From JAIBBG01 sp046304755 (lineage in GTDB: Bacteria; Bacteroidota; Bacteroidia; Flavobacteriales_D; Sanyastnellaceae), in the NCBI GenBank assembly GCA_046304755.1, contig JBKCDO010000137.1:1-26573 (forward strand): a stretch of 26,573 nt of DNA, read 5' to 3'. The notes below the pieces were generated by a model. That model searched no databases and was not told where the DNA came from. It worked only from the letters and a program-made list of their open reading frames with translations. Both the position numbers and the translations under genes were made by a program. This document shows, piece after piece, positions 1 to 9,638 of this stretch (positions are counted from its first letter, which is position 1; every line of letters starts with the position of its first letter).

Positions 1-60
1 GTTATACACCCCTTAGCGCAGAAGCACTAATTCGATAAAGCAACATTAATTTTTTATTAA

Positions 61-95
61 TTGTTGTTTTTTTTAGACGAGTTGATGTATATTTG
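61..95 (+). promoter_or_regulatory. Putative Bacteroidota sigma-A promoter for the giant surface protein
   Basis: The sequence TATATTTG at 88-95 matches the Bacteroidota -7 consensus TAnnTTTG. TTG-containing sequence at 61-66 lies about 21 bases upstream, the right distance for the -33 element. Transcription would begin near 101, giving a leader of roughly 27 bases before the ATG at 128. The call rests on consensus matching only. Confidence 0.5.
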
Positions 96-127
96 CGATG
101 AATATTTGAACTGACAACTAATTTTTA

Positions 128-3100
128 ATGCTCATGGGAACGTTTCGCCCCTCTTCTATTTTCTCCTCTGTTATTTCAAAAGCTATGGTATTGCTGGCGT
201 TTGCGCTTGGCGGTAGTGATGTTTTTGCACAAATAGCGCAGCGGGGAACAGCAACAAGTGCAACCAGCACGACAACATCAGTTACAGTCGACAAACCTTT
301 AGGGTTGACTGTTGGAGATGTTATGCTTGCTACCATCAATCAAGCTGATAACGACGGCAATACTTTGGCAAATGCTACGAGCACAGGTTGGACTTTAGTT
401 GATGGTGCAAAGTATTATGAAACAGGAAATGATGAATGGTGGGGCACAGTATTGTACAAAGTTGCAGATGCAACGGACATAGCTGCTGCTAATTTTTCAT
501 TCACGGGTGATGGTGATGCTGACGACATGCAAGCAAGTATTATTGCTTTTTCGGGTGTAGATCCATCTAATCCAATAGATGTTGCGGGTGCATTCACAAG
601 TAGTAGTACCGACAATACCTCTCTTTCTGCAAATGCAGTTACAACTTCAACGAGCAACGCAGCGGTAATTATGCTTGCAATGATTTCAGACGACAGAAAT
701 TTTAATGGCGATTGGAATACAACATCTCCCGGTTCATTGACGGAGTTTATTGACGTTCCTTTTAATGCTGATTTGGATATGGGAATCGCGGGTGCTTGGG
801 CAATAAAATCAAGCGCTGGATCTACAGGCAACGGAACTGTCACGCTTTCAGGTAATGCAAGAGACGGGGCAATTTTAATAGCATTAAGAAGAGCTGCTAT
901 ACCCGGAAGCACTTTAACAACAACTTTTACCTCAAACGGAACGTTTACCGTTCCCAATTGCGTGACTAACCTCACCGTTGAAGCCTGGGGCGGTGGCGGC
1001 GCTGGTGGCGGTGTCACTGGAAATGTTGCGTCAGGTGGTGGCGGTAAAGGAGGCTCTTATGTAAAAAATGTAGATTTATCCGTATCTGGAAACCAAACTT
1101 ACACAGTTACTGTGGGTTCCGGTGGAACGGGTGGAACGGGTAATGGTAGTTCAGGCGGTTCTTCATCATTTGTAAATAGCGGTTTGAGTGTAAATATTTT
1201 GGCGGCCGGAGGTGCCGGTGGAAACGCAGGTTCAAGTAATGCTTCAGATGGATCGGGTGCCACAGCAACAAATGGTACAAATTCGGGTTTTACTTCTACG
1301 TTCAGTTACAATGGAGGGAATGGAGCAAACGGAAGCAGGAGTAATAATAGAGGCGGCGGCGGCGGCTCTTCTGCAGGAACAGGTCAAAACGGAAATAATG
1401 CATCAAATCAAACCGGAGGCACTGCTCCGACAGGAGGTGGAGCCGGTGGTAATGGATTCACTGGTACAGGGAATGAAGGTAATGGAAATTCAGCAACTCA
1501 AATCGGAGGTGGTGGAGGTGGTGCGGTAACTGATGACAATTCCGATTATTCGGGCGGTAACGGTGCCAATGGTATGGTAACAGTGACATATGCTGTACCC
1601 AACAACCCAACGATTACTCTAACGAATACAACCGCTACTTCATGTTTTAGTGCCGCAGCGCAAAATGTAACATTGGCATATTCAACAACCACAGGTTGCC
1701 CTGATCGATATAGCGTTGATTTTGCAACGGGCATTACTGATGTGATAGACGCCAATTTATCCGGCAGTCCTATAACCATTGCTTTGCCGGCTAACCTAGC
1801 AGCGGGAACTTACACGGGTACTCTGACGGTGAGGAATAGTACATTTGGATTTGTAAGTAGTGGCTATTCAATTACAATTACTGTAACAGCAGCTCCGAAC
1901 GCACCAACGGGCTCGGGAGCCTCACGATGCGGAACAGGAACGGTTGTGCTTAATGCAACTCCACCGGCAGGTGCGGTTATCGACTGGTATGCGGCCGCAA
2001 CAGGCGGTTCGCCACTAGCCGGCGGAACAGGTACTTCTAGCTTTACCACTCCGTCGATTTCATCGACAACCACCTATTATGCGGCTTCACGAAATACAAC
2101 CACCGGTTGTTCGTCGACCCGAGCCGCTGTTGTTGCATCGATAAATCCGTTGCCAACGGGAGTTGCCGCAAGTGTTTCTCCTACTACTGTATGTGCAGGT
2201 CAGCCGGTAGCATTGTCGTCGTCAGCCGCGTCAAACTCAGCTTCGTCGTTTACGATGTTGTCGGAAAACTTTAATGCCGCAAACCCGGCATGGACAGCTA
2301 TCAATAACTCAACAGGTGGAACGCCGGCCAATGCGGCGTGGACGATTCGTGCCAATAACTACAACAACGGAGCAGAGACCATCGTTACGAACGATGCTTC
2401 TTCCTTCATGTTCAGCGACAGTGATGCTCAGGGCAGCGGTAGTAGCACAAATACATCGTTAGTTTCTCCGGCTTTTAGCACGGTTGGTGTGGCTGCGGCC
2501 AACATCAATTTGAATCATTATTTCCGATTTAATGCAAGCCCCGATCAAGCGTTTGTTGAAGCGAGTGTTGATGGCGCTACATGGCTCACGCTTCAGTCCT
2601 ACACCTCCACACAGGGTGCGCGCGATGCATTTAGTAATGCTACCATTCCGCTTACAGCCGCGTGTCTGAATCAACCCACTGTATACATTCGCTTCCGATA
2701 TATTTGTGATTGGGGGTGGTACTGGGCTATCAATAACGTGACAGTTACAGCCTCTTCGACCGCAGCCGCTTTTAGCTGGACATCAAGCCCTGCGGGATAT
2801 ACTTCCAACCTCGAAGACCCAACAGGCGTAACACCAGGTGTCAATACCACCTACACCGTAACAGCAACGAACAATTATGGTTGCTCTGCCTCCGCAACCA
2901 CCGCTTCGGTTACGGTAAATGCCGCACCGGTTGCACCAACCTCTGCGGGTAACTCGCGTTGTGGCGCCGGAACGGTGACCCTCACAGCTTCTGTAGCTGC
3001 GGGTGTAACGGTTGACTGGTATGCTGCTGCAGCCGGTGGTTCGCCGCTGGCAGGAGGTACAGGAACAACCACCTTCACCACGCCGAACATTTCAACAACA

Positions 3101-6100
3101 ACAACGTATTATGCGCAGGCGCGTAATACAACCGGCGGATGTTTCTCGCCAACCCGCACAGCGGTTGTTGCCACCATCAATCAAACCCCCGCGATTACCT
3201 CACCGTTTACCGGAAAGGGATGTACGGGAATAGCGTTCAACGCTACACCGGTGAACGTAGACGATGGTGTAGTGCCTGCGGGTACTACCTACACCTGGGC
3301 CGCACCAACAGGAACGGGATTCACGGGTGGTTCAGCACAGAATACGCCTCAGTCTTCTATTTCACAGACACTCACACTTACAGGGGCTTCAGCCGCTGTA
3401 GCGTCCTATACTGTGACACCAAGCGTAGGTGGCTGCACAGGCGCAACCTTCACGGCTAACATTACCATCAACCCGAATCCAACAGTCACTATTTCAGCCG
3501 ACTATTGCTCGGTGGGTGGTACTGCGGTATTGTCGGCTACTGCCGGTTTGAGTAGTTACACCTGGAGCACTGGCACAACGGGCGCAACACTCAATGCAAC
3601 ACAGGCCGGTTCATACAGCGTGACCGCCTCTAACGCACAAGGCTGCTCGGCTACGGCTAGCATTGGTGTAGCGACTGAATTGGTGACCAACGGAAACTTC
3701 AATGCGGGTAACACCGGTTTTGTAACCGGTTACACCTTTGTAGCAGATGGCCCAGGGAATACTGAATTGGTGCCGGAAGGAACCTACAGTGTCGCCACCA
3801 ATGCAAACAACTTGCATAGTGCATTTAATGGCACTGGTTTCGGTGGTAGCGGAAACTTCATGATCATCAATGGATCACCAACGATTACAACGATTTGGAG
3901 TCAGAATAACATTGCTGTTCAACCGAACACCACGTACTATTTCTCCGCTTGGGGTTTGACACTCGTAAATGGTAACAACGCGGCGCTTCAGTTTAGCATC
4001 AATGGCTCACAGGTAGGTTCGATCGCCTACTTACCTAACGGAACCACCTCAGCGCCTTATCCATGGGAACGATTCTATGGTCAGTGGAACTCAGGCAACA
4101 ACACTTCTGTTGACCTGTCGATTGTGAATTTGCAATTGGCATTGGGGGGCAACGACTTTGGGTTGGATAACATCTCGTTCGGAACATTTTCACCAATTGC
4201 TTTGGCGGTAACACCCGGTGCAAACAGCAGCAGTGCTGTCTGCCAAGGCTCGGAATTCTATTTGAACGCGAACCCTGACGGCGGTGCAAGTCCATACTCC
4301 TATGCATGGACTGGCCCTAATGGCTTTACTTCAACTCAAGAGAATCCTGTTGTAACGAATAGCGCGAGCACAGCGATTAATGGAACATACAACCTTACCA
4401 TTACGGATGGATTGGGTTGTGTGCAAAATGGATCGACTACAGTTAGCGTAAGTTCTTTGCCGAACGTACTTACGCCTGTTGCTCAAGCGGCCACAGTTTG
4501 TGCCGGTATTGCAACAAATATTAATATTCCTACCTCACAAGAAGATGTCGGATACACGCTTTACGACAGCGCAACCAACCAACCTGTTTCAGCAACGCTG
4601 CCGGGGAATTTGGGTACGCTTAGCTTAAGCACCGATGTGTTAAATAGCACAACTACCTTCTATGTTGTTGCTCAACGATACGCAACCGGTTGCAGCCGCA
4701 CACTTACGCCAAACGTAACCATTACTGTTGCTACAACACCGGTGCTAGTTACCAATAACATTGCGCTCTGCACCGGAACAGCCGACCTTACTGCTGCTGC
4801 AGTAACAGCAGGTAGCACGGGTGGAGGCACTTTGAGCTATTGGACGAACGCAACCGCTACAACCGCTGTAGCCAATGCCGCTGCGGTAACTGCAGGCACA
4901 TACTACATCAAGGCGGTGGTAGGTTCTTGTGAAGATATTGAACCTGTTAACGTTGTTATCAGCGGCACTCCTGTTACGACCTTCAACTACACAGGATCGC
5001 CATTTTGCAACAACGGAACGAATCCCGTTCCAACCTACAGCAGCGGTGGTACTGCAGGAGTATACTCCGCATCGCCGGCCGGACTGGCCTTTGTGAGCAC
5101 TTCTACCGGCGTCATTGATTTGGCGGCTAGTGCGGCAGGAACATATACCGTGACGAATACTATTACGCCTGTTGGAGCTTGCACCGCATCCTCAACAAAC
5201 CGCACCATAACCGTTACTGCTGCGCCTGACCCAACTTTCAGCTACGCTTCGAATGGATTCTGCCAAGCGGTTGGCGCAAACAATCCTGTTCCTGTATTCC
5301 AGAATGGAGCACAGGCAGGAGTATTCAGCTCAAGCGCTATTTCCGGATTGTCGTTCGTGAGCACCGCAACGGGTGAGGTTGATTTGGGGGCATGCACTCC
5401 CGGTAGCTATGCGATTATCAACACCATCGCTGCAACAGCCGGTTGTGCATCAGTAGCTGACACGGTGTTCGTGGACATCAACCCATACACGTTCACCAGC
5501 GCGATTAACGTATCCGCATCGGATGATCAGTTGTGTTTGGGTGAATCGGTGAATTTCTACGCGTCCGGAACGAGCTATAGTACAGTGTTGGAGCGAGAAG
5601 ATTTTGAAGGAACATTTACACCTTGGACAACAACAAACTTGTCATCGGGAGGCTCTGCAACCAATGCGCGTTGGAGATTACGTCAAAGCCCCTACAACTA
5701 CAATTCAAACAACTATTCCTCGAACGACGCATCACAATTCTACATTTCAAATAGCCAGGATCAGGGTGGCGGAACAACCAACACCATTCTGAAATCGCCG
5801 GTGATGAATACGGTCGGTTTCACCACGTTATCTCTGAGCTTTTATCAGTTCTATGACGACAGAGGTACTGCGGACGATGTCGCATCAGTTCAGGTTTCAA
5901 CGAATAATACGACCTGGACAAACCTGATTGCATACGATTCAGACCAAGGTTCACGCACGAATTTCTCGAACGCGGTAATCAATATGAATGCCTATGTAGG
6001 CTTGCCATCGGTGTGGATTCGTTTCCAGTACTCGGCTACAAATGACCGCGCATGGGCAATCGATAACGTGACCATTTCCGGTAACTCAACGCGTTACACC

Positions 6101-9100
6101 TACAACTGGTCATCCGTGCCGATTGCATTTAGTTCAACTCAGCAGAACCCTGCGGGATATGCGCCAACGGCAAGCGCCTACTATGACGTAGAAGCATTGA
6201 ACGTATACGGTTGTACCAGCAATACTTCACCGATACCGGTTATTGTAAATCCGTTACCGGAAGATAACGCGGGTGCTAACTTGGATTTGTGTGCCAACAC
6301 TTCCGGTACCATTGGTCTTGCTTCACAAAGCGGCAGAACCTACAGCTGGAGTCCTACAACGGGATTGTCGGATGCGGCGATTGCTAATCCAACAGCAACA
6401 CCAAGCGCTAGCAATACATATACATTGACGGAAACAATCACCGCAACAGGTTGCTCCGACACGAACAATGTGTTCGTGAACATTCGTCCCGTATCGGTCA
6501 TCAACAATATGACTGCGCAGTTATGCTCCGGTGGCGCATTCACAGCATCACCGGTGAACGGAACAAACGGCACTGTGTTGAGCGGTACAACCTACGTGTG
6601 GTCAGCCCCAACGGGTGCAGGATTCACCGGAGGCAGCGCGCAAGCAGTTGCTCAGAACTCCATTTCTCAAACGCTTTCAGCGAGCGCGGCAGCAACAGCA
6701 ACGTATGCGGTTACACCGAAGGTCAATGGTTGTGATGGTGCAGCTTTCGATGTAGAAGTGGCGATTAGTCCCGAATCGGACGCAGGAGCAATTAACGGTG
6801 CTACTTCGGTTTGTGTTGATGTAAATAGCGCGAACTTGAGTGTGAGCGGAAACGTTGGTGATCTGCAATGGCAGTCATCTTCCAACAACGTATCATTCAC
6901 CGACATCGCGGGTGAAACAGGCACAAGTTACACGGCTACAAACTTGTCGGCTACCACATTCTATCGTGTGGTTGCGACCAGCGGTGTGTGTCCTGCTGAT
7001 AACGGAAGCAGCGCTCAGATATCCATGTTGAGTCGCCCAACGGCCGCACTCAGCGGTTCTGCAGACATCTGTGCCGGTCTTAGCACCTCACTGAACCTTG
7101 CCCTCACCGGTAATGGTCCATGGAGCGGTACGCTATCGAACGGACAGTCGTTCTCTGCGGCAAGCAGCCCGGCGATTATTTCCGTAGCACCAAGTGCCAA
7201 CACCACGTATAGTGTAAGCGCATTGAGCGACGCAAACTGCGCTGCTAACGGAGGTCTGAACGGCTCAGCTGTCATCAATGTAAACGCTCTCCCAACCGCG
7301 TCGATTACCGGTAGCGCTACCATTTGTGGTGGAAGCTCGGGCACGGTTACGATTAACGGTCCCGCTAATGGAGAGGTAGCATACACATTGAATGGTAACG
7401 AGCAGGACATCACCCTGAACGGCAGTGGTGTCGGGACAATCAATACCGGTAACATCTATCAAAACTTGACTTACAGTCTTGTTGAAGTAGAAGACGGCTT
7501 GTGTGAAAACACGGCTACAGGAACCGCAACAATTACTTATCAGGAAGCACCGGACGCAACAATTAGCGGATCAACTCAGGTTTGCTCAGGTCAATCAACT
7601 GCGATTGCCTTCAGCGGTAATGCAAACGCGGTGATCACATACAACGTCAACGGCGGCGGCAGCCAAACGGTAACATTGAATGGGTCAGGTAACGGTTCAA
7701 TCAACACCGGCAACCTGAGTGCAACAACGACCTACAACCTGGTGAGTGTGGCGGTGGGCTCTTGCTCATCGGTAATCGGCACATCGGCTGTTGTGAATGT
7801 TGGCCTCACCGTCTACTATCAGGATAGCGACGGCGATGGTTACGGTAACGCCGCGGCTTCTACAGTAGCCTGTACACAGCCAACGGGCTATGTCACCAAC
7901 GACGATGACTGCTGTGATACCAATGCCGATATCAACCCTTCCTGCGAATGGTGGGCGGATATGGATAATGACGGCTACGGCTCATTTATCTATGACATTG
8001 GTTGTATCGCCGGTGTGAGCTGTTCGCCTGCTTCATGGCCTGCACAGTTGATTCCTTATTGCCCATTGGTGCATGGCGGAACACCGTATGCGCTTGATTG
8101 TAACGACAACTCTGCTGCCATCAATGCCGGAGCTGCTGAAATCTGTAACAATACGATTGACGACGACTGTGATGGATTGATTGGCGAAGGCTGCAGTGGT
8201 CAGTTCTTCGATCAGTGGAACACAGCACAGGTGCTTAACGTGAACAATACCAACGCCTACTACCCGGCATGTCAAACGTTCTCGGGAACGATTGTCAACA
8301 CCGATATTTCCCCGCAAGGAAATCCGGCAAACGTTGCCGCGGGCGGCGGTCGCGATACCTGGTACCGCTTCGTAGCGCCATCAACCGGTGTGAGAATTCG
8401 CGTAACGGCAAATGGTTTCAACCCCGTAATTGAATTGCAAAATTCATCTGCAGTTCAATTGGATGCCGAGAACGTTAACCCTGCGGTAGGCGGAACGGAG
8501 ATTCTCAACTATGGTAACCTTACGGTTGGTCAAACCTACTATGTGGGTGTGCGTAACTACGAGGCCACTAACGTTGGTACTTACACCATTTGCATCTCCC
8601 CATTGATGCCGAGCGGTTGTGCTTCATCAGCGGTGGGCGGCTTCAATTTGTGTGACGGTTACAAGGCGGTGTATCGCGCGGCAACCAGCTATACCTTCAA
8701 CTTTACGGGGGTAGGTGGAAACGCGGTCACTCCGTTTGCTACCACATCTATTACAACTGCCAACGGCATCGCAGTCCTCAGCAATCCTTCATTAGGAATT
8801 CGCTATGGTGGTATTTACAATGTACGAGTAGACGCTAATTATATGCTTCCCAATGGCCTAGGAACACCGGAGCCGATGATTACTGTTTTGGGTAATGCAA
8901 TTCCTGCAAATTGCACAGGTGTGTTGATTAATCAACAGCCCGTTATTGAGGTTCGCGCGAATCAGATATGTCCAGCGGTAATTACCCGAACAACCTATCT
9001 ATACGGTAATCCGGCGGCGAGCAACCCGAACATTTGCGGACATTTGAATTTCACGTTTGAATTTACCCGCGTCACTGACTGCACCGGTAATACCGTGATA

Positions 9101-9589
9101 GGTTCGCCGATAACGAGCAATACTACAGGAGCTCTGTGTGCCATTGCGCTCAATAGTGTGTTCACCTCACCACTGACCAACATTGGTTACTGGAAGGTGC
9201 GCATCCGTCCGAACTTCTCAAGCGGCGCAGGTGCTTGGGGTGATTATAAAGTGATTGCGGTAAGCGGAACTGCCGCGGGCATCATGCAAAACGAAGGCAA
9301 TGCTAATGAGGGTTCAAAGACCCTGATTGTTCAACCACTCTCAGTGGTATATCCTAACCCGAACAACGGTAACGAAGTTCAAATCAACCTGACCGATATC
9401 GGTAGCGGTGATTTGACCGTGAAGATTGTCGATGCTTTGGGTCGTGCTATTTTCAACAACCGCTACAGCGTAGAAGGATCGCTGTTCACGAAGATCAACT
9501 TCGAAGAACAGCTCAGCGGCGGTATCTATCTCGTGGAGTTTACGATCAATGGAGAATCGATGAGTGAGAGAATGATCGTCGAACCATAA
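128..9589 (+). CDS. Giant multidomain T9SS-secreted surface protein (adhesin-like), 3153 aa
   Basis: Residues 1-35 form a signal peptide ending in a VFAQ-type cleavage site, so the protein enters the periplasm by Sec. Approximate order after that: a beta-sandwich domain (36-260), a glycine-rich segment with GGGG runs (260-490), an Ig-like cysteine-bounded module (590-675), a MAM/choice-of-anchor-J-like jelly roll (710-877), a second copy of the Ig-like module (931-1018), a PKD-like module (1030-1116), a carbohydrate-binding-like jelly roll (1185-1358), many Ig/PKD-like repeats, second copies of the jelly roll (1820-1988) and of the PKD-like module (2129-2215), MopE-type DxDxDGxG motifs (2562-2690), a PPC-like domain (2690-2828), and a T9SS type A sorting domain (about 3074-3153) starting with YPNPNNG and ending in ERMIVEP. 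The sorting tail implies export through the outer membrane and surface attachment. Adhesion or matrix function is inferred; no catalytic domain was seen. It is transcribed alone. M3 is an alternative start. Confidence 0.9.
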   Translation: MLMGTFRPSSIFSSVISKAMVLLAFALGGSDVFAQIAQRGTATSATSTTTSVTVDKPLGLTVGDVMLATINQADNDGNTLANATSTGWTLVDGAKYYETGNDEWWGTVLYKVADATDIAAANFSFTGDGDADDMQASIIAFSGVDPSNPIDVAGAFTSSSTDNTSLSANAVTTSTSNAAVIMLAMISDDRNFNGDWNTTSPGSLTEFIDVPFNADLDMGIAGAWAIKSSAGSTGNGTVTLSGNARDGAILIALRRAAIPGSTLTTTFTSNGTFTVPNCVTNLTVEAWGGGGAGGGVTGNVASGGGGKGGSYVKNVDLSVSGNQTYTVTVGSGGTGGTGNGSSGGSSSFVNSGLSVNILAAGGAGGNAGSSNASDGSGATATNGTNSGFTSTFSYNGGNGANGSRSNNRGGGGGSSAGTGQNGNNASNQTGGTAPTGGGAGGNGFTGTGNEGNGNSATQIGGGGGGAVTDDNSDYSGGNGANGMVTVTYAVPNNPTITLTNTTATSCFSAAAQNVTLAYSTTTGCPDRYSVDFATGITDVIDANLSGSPITIALPANLAAGTYTGTLTVRNSTFGFVSSGYSITITVTAAPNAPTGSGASRCGTGTVVLNATPPAGAVIDWYAAATGGSPLAGGTGTSSFTTPSISSTTTYYAASRNTTTGCSSTRAAVVASINPLPTGVAASVSPTTVCAGQPVALSSSAASNSASSFTMLSENFNAANPAWTAINNSTGGTPANAAWTIRANNYNNGAETIVTNDASSFMFSDSDAQGSGSSTNTSLVSPAFSTVGVAAANINLNHYFRFNASPDQAFVEASVDGATWLTLQSYTSTQGARDAFSNATIPLTAACLNQPTVYIRFRYICDWGWYWAINNVTVTASSTAAAFSWTSSPAGYTSNLEDPTGVTPGVNTTYTVTATNNYGCSASATTASVTVNAAPVAPTSAGNSRCGAGTVTLTASVAAGVTVDWYAAAAGGSPLAGGTGTTTFTTPNISTTTTYYAQARNTTGGCFSPTRTAVVATINQTPAITSPFTGKGCTGIAFNATPVNVDDGVVPAGTTYTWAAPTGTGFTGGSAQNTPQSSISQTLTLTGASAAVASYTVTPSVGGCTGATFTANITINPNPTVTISADYCSVGGTAVLSATAGLSSYTWSTGTTGATLNATQAGSYSVTASNAQGCSATASIGVATELVTNGNFNAGNTGFVTGYTFVADGPGNTELVPEGTYSVATNANNLHSAFNGTGFGGSGNFMIINGSPTITTIWSQNNIAVQPNTTYYFSAWGLTLVNGNNAALQFSINGSQVGSIAYLPNGTTSAPYPWERFYGQWNSGNNTSVDLSIVNLQLALGGNDFGLDNISFGTFSPIALAVTPGANSSSAVCQGSEFYLNANPDGGASPYSYAWTGPNGFTSTQENPVVTNSASTAINGTYNLTITDGLGCVQNGSTTVSVSSLPNVLTPVAQAATVCAGIATNINIPTSQEDVGYTLYDSATNQPVSATLPGNLGTLSLSTDVLNSTTTFYVVAQRYATGCSRTLTPNVTITVATTPVLVTNNIALCTGTADLTAAAVTAGSTGGGTLSYWTNATATTAVANAAAVTAGTYYIKAVVGSCEDIEPVNVVISGTPVTTFNYTGSPFCNNGTNPVPTYSSGGTAGVYSASPAGLAFVSTSTGVIDLAASAAGTYTVTNTITPVGACTASSTNRTITVTAAPDPTFSYASNGFCQAVGANNPVPVFQNGAQAGVFSSSAISGLSFVSTATGEVDLGACTPGSYAIINTIAATAGCASVADTVFVDINPYTFTSAINVSASDDQLCLGESVNFYASGTSYSTVLEREDFEGTFTPWTTTNLSSGGSATNARWRLRQSPYNYNSNNYSSNDASQFYISNSQDQGGGTTNTILKSPVMNTVGFTTLSLSFYQFYDDRGTADDVASVQVSTNNTTWTNLIAYDSDQGSRTNFSNAVINMNAYVGLPSVWIRFQYSATNDRAWAIDNVTISGNSTRYTYNWSSVPIAFSSTQQNPAGYAPTASAYYDVEALNVYGCTSNTSPIPVIVNPLPEDNAGANLDLCANTSGTIGLASQSGRTYSWSPTTGLSDAAIANPTATPSASNTYTLTETITATGCSDTNNVFVNIRPVSVINNMTAQLCSGGAFTASPVNGTNGTVLSGTTYVWSAPTGAGFTGGSAQAVAQNSISQTLSASAAATATYAVTPKVNGCDGAAFDVEVAISPESDAGAINGATSVCVDVNSANLSVSGNVGDLQWQSSSNNVSFTDIAGETGTSYTATNLSATTFYRVVATSGVCPADNGSSAQISMLSRPTAALSGSADICAGLSTSLNLALTGNGPWSGTLSNGQSFSAASSPAIISVAPSANTTYSVSALSDANCAANGGLNGSAVINVNALPTASITGSATICGGSSGTVTINGPANGEVAYTLNGNEQDITLNGSGVGTINTGNIYQNLTYSLVEVEDGLCENTATGTATITYQEAPDATISGSTQVCSGQSTAIAFSGNANAVITYNVNGGGSQTVTLNGSGNGSINTGNLSATTTYNLVSVAVGSCSSVIGTSAVVNVGLTVYYQDSDGDGYGNAAASTVACTQPTGYVTNDDDCCDTNADINPSCEWWADMDNDGYGSFIYDIGCIAGVSCSPASWPAQLIPYCPLVHGGTPYALDCNDNSAAINAGAAEICNNTIDDDCDGLIGEGCSGQFFDQWNTAQVLNVNNTNAYYPACQTFSGTIVNTDISPQGNPANVAAGGGRDTWYRFVAPSTGVRIRVTANGFNPVIELQNSSAVQLDAENVNPAVGGTEILNYGNLTVGQTYYVGVRNYEATNVGTYTICISPLMPSGCASSAVGGFNLCDGYKAVYRAATSYTFNFTGVGGNAVTPFATTSITTANGIAVLSNPSLGIRYGGIYNVRVDANYMLPNGLGTPEPMITVLGNAIPANCTGVLINQQPVIEVRANQICPAVITRTTYLYGNPAASNPNICGHLNFTFEFTRVTDCTGNTVIGSPITSNTTGALCAIALNSVFTSPLTNIGYWKVRIRPNFSSGAGAWGDYKVIAVSGTAAGIMQNEGNANEGSKTLIVQPLSVVYPNPNNGNEVQINLTDIGSGDLTVKIVDALGRAIFNNRYSVEGSLFTKINFEEQLSGGIYLVEFTINGESMSERMIVEP

Positions 9590-9601
9590 ACAAATCACAT
9601 C

Positions 9602-9638
9602 ACGCGAAAGCCGTCCCATTGGGGCGGCTTTTTCGCGT
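9602..9638. terminator. Bidirectional intrinsic terminator between convergent genes
   Basis: A long GC-rich hairpin (left arm about 9602-9617, loop ATT, right arm about 9621-9638) contains GCCG/CGGC and is flanked by A- and T-rich stem ends, so it can terminate both the giant surface gene from the left and the amidohydrolase gene from the right. It occupies almost the whole 49-base gap between the two stop codons. Confidence 0.8.

Noticed and set aside
415..1017. 200-aa minus-strand open frame within the giant gene
   Set aside because: Lies fully inside the coding region of the surface protein; low-complexity A/V/P composition is the complement of its Gly/Thr/Ser-rich codons.
1352..1366. (GGC)5 tract that could mediate phase variation
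   Set aside because: The unit is three bases, so slippage would only change the number of glycines, not the reading frame.
1212..1529. 105-aa plus-strand frame rich in Met, Gln and Val
   Set aside because: Out-of-frame reading of the glycine-rich segment; no start context and low complexity.
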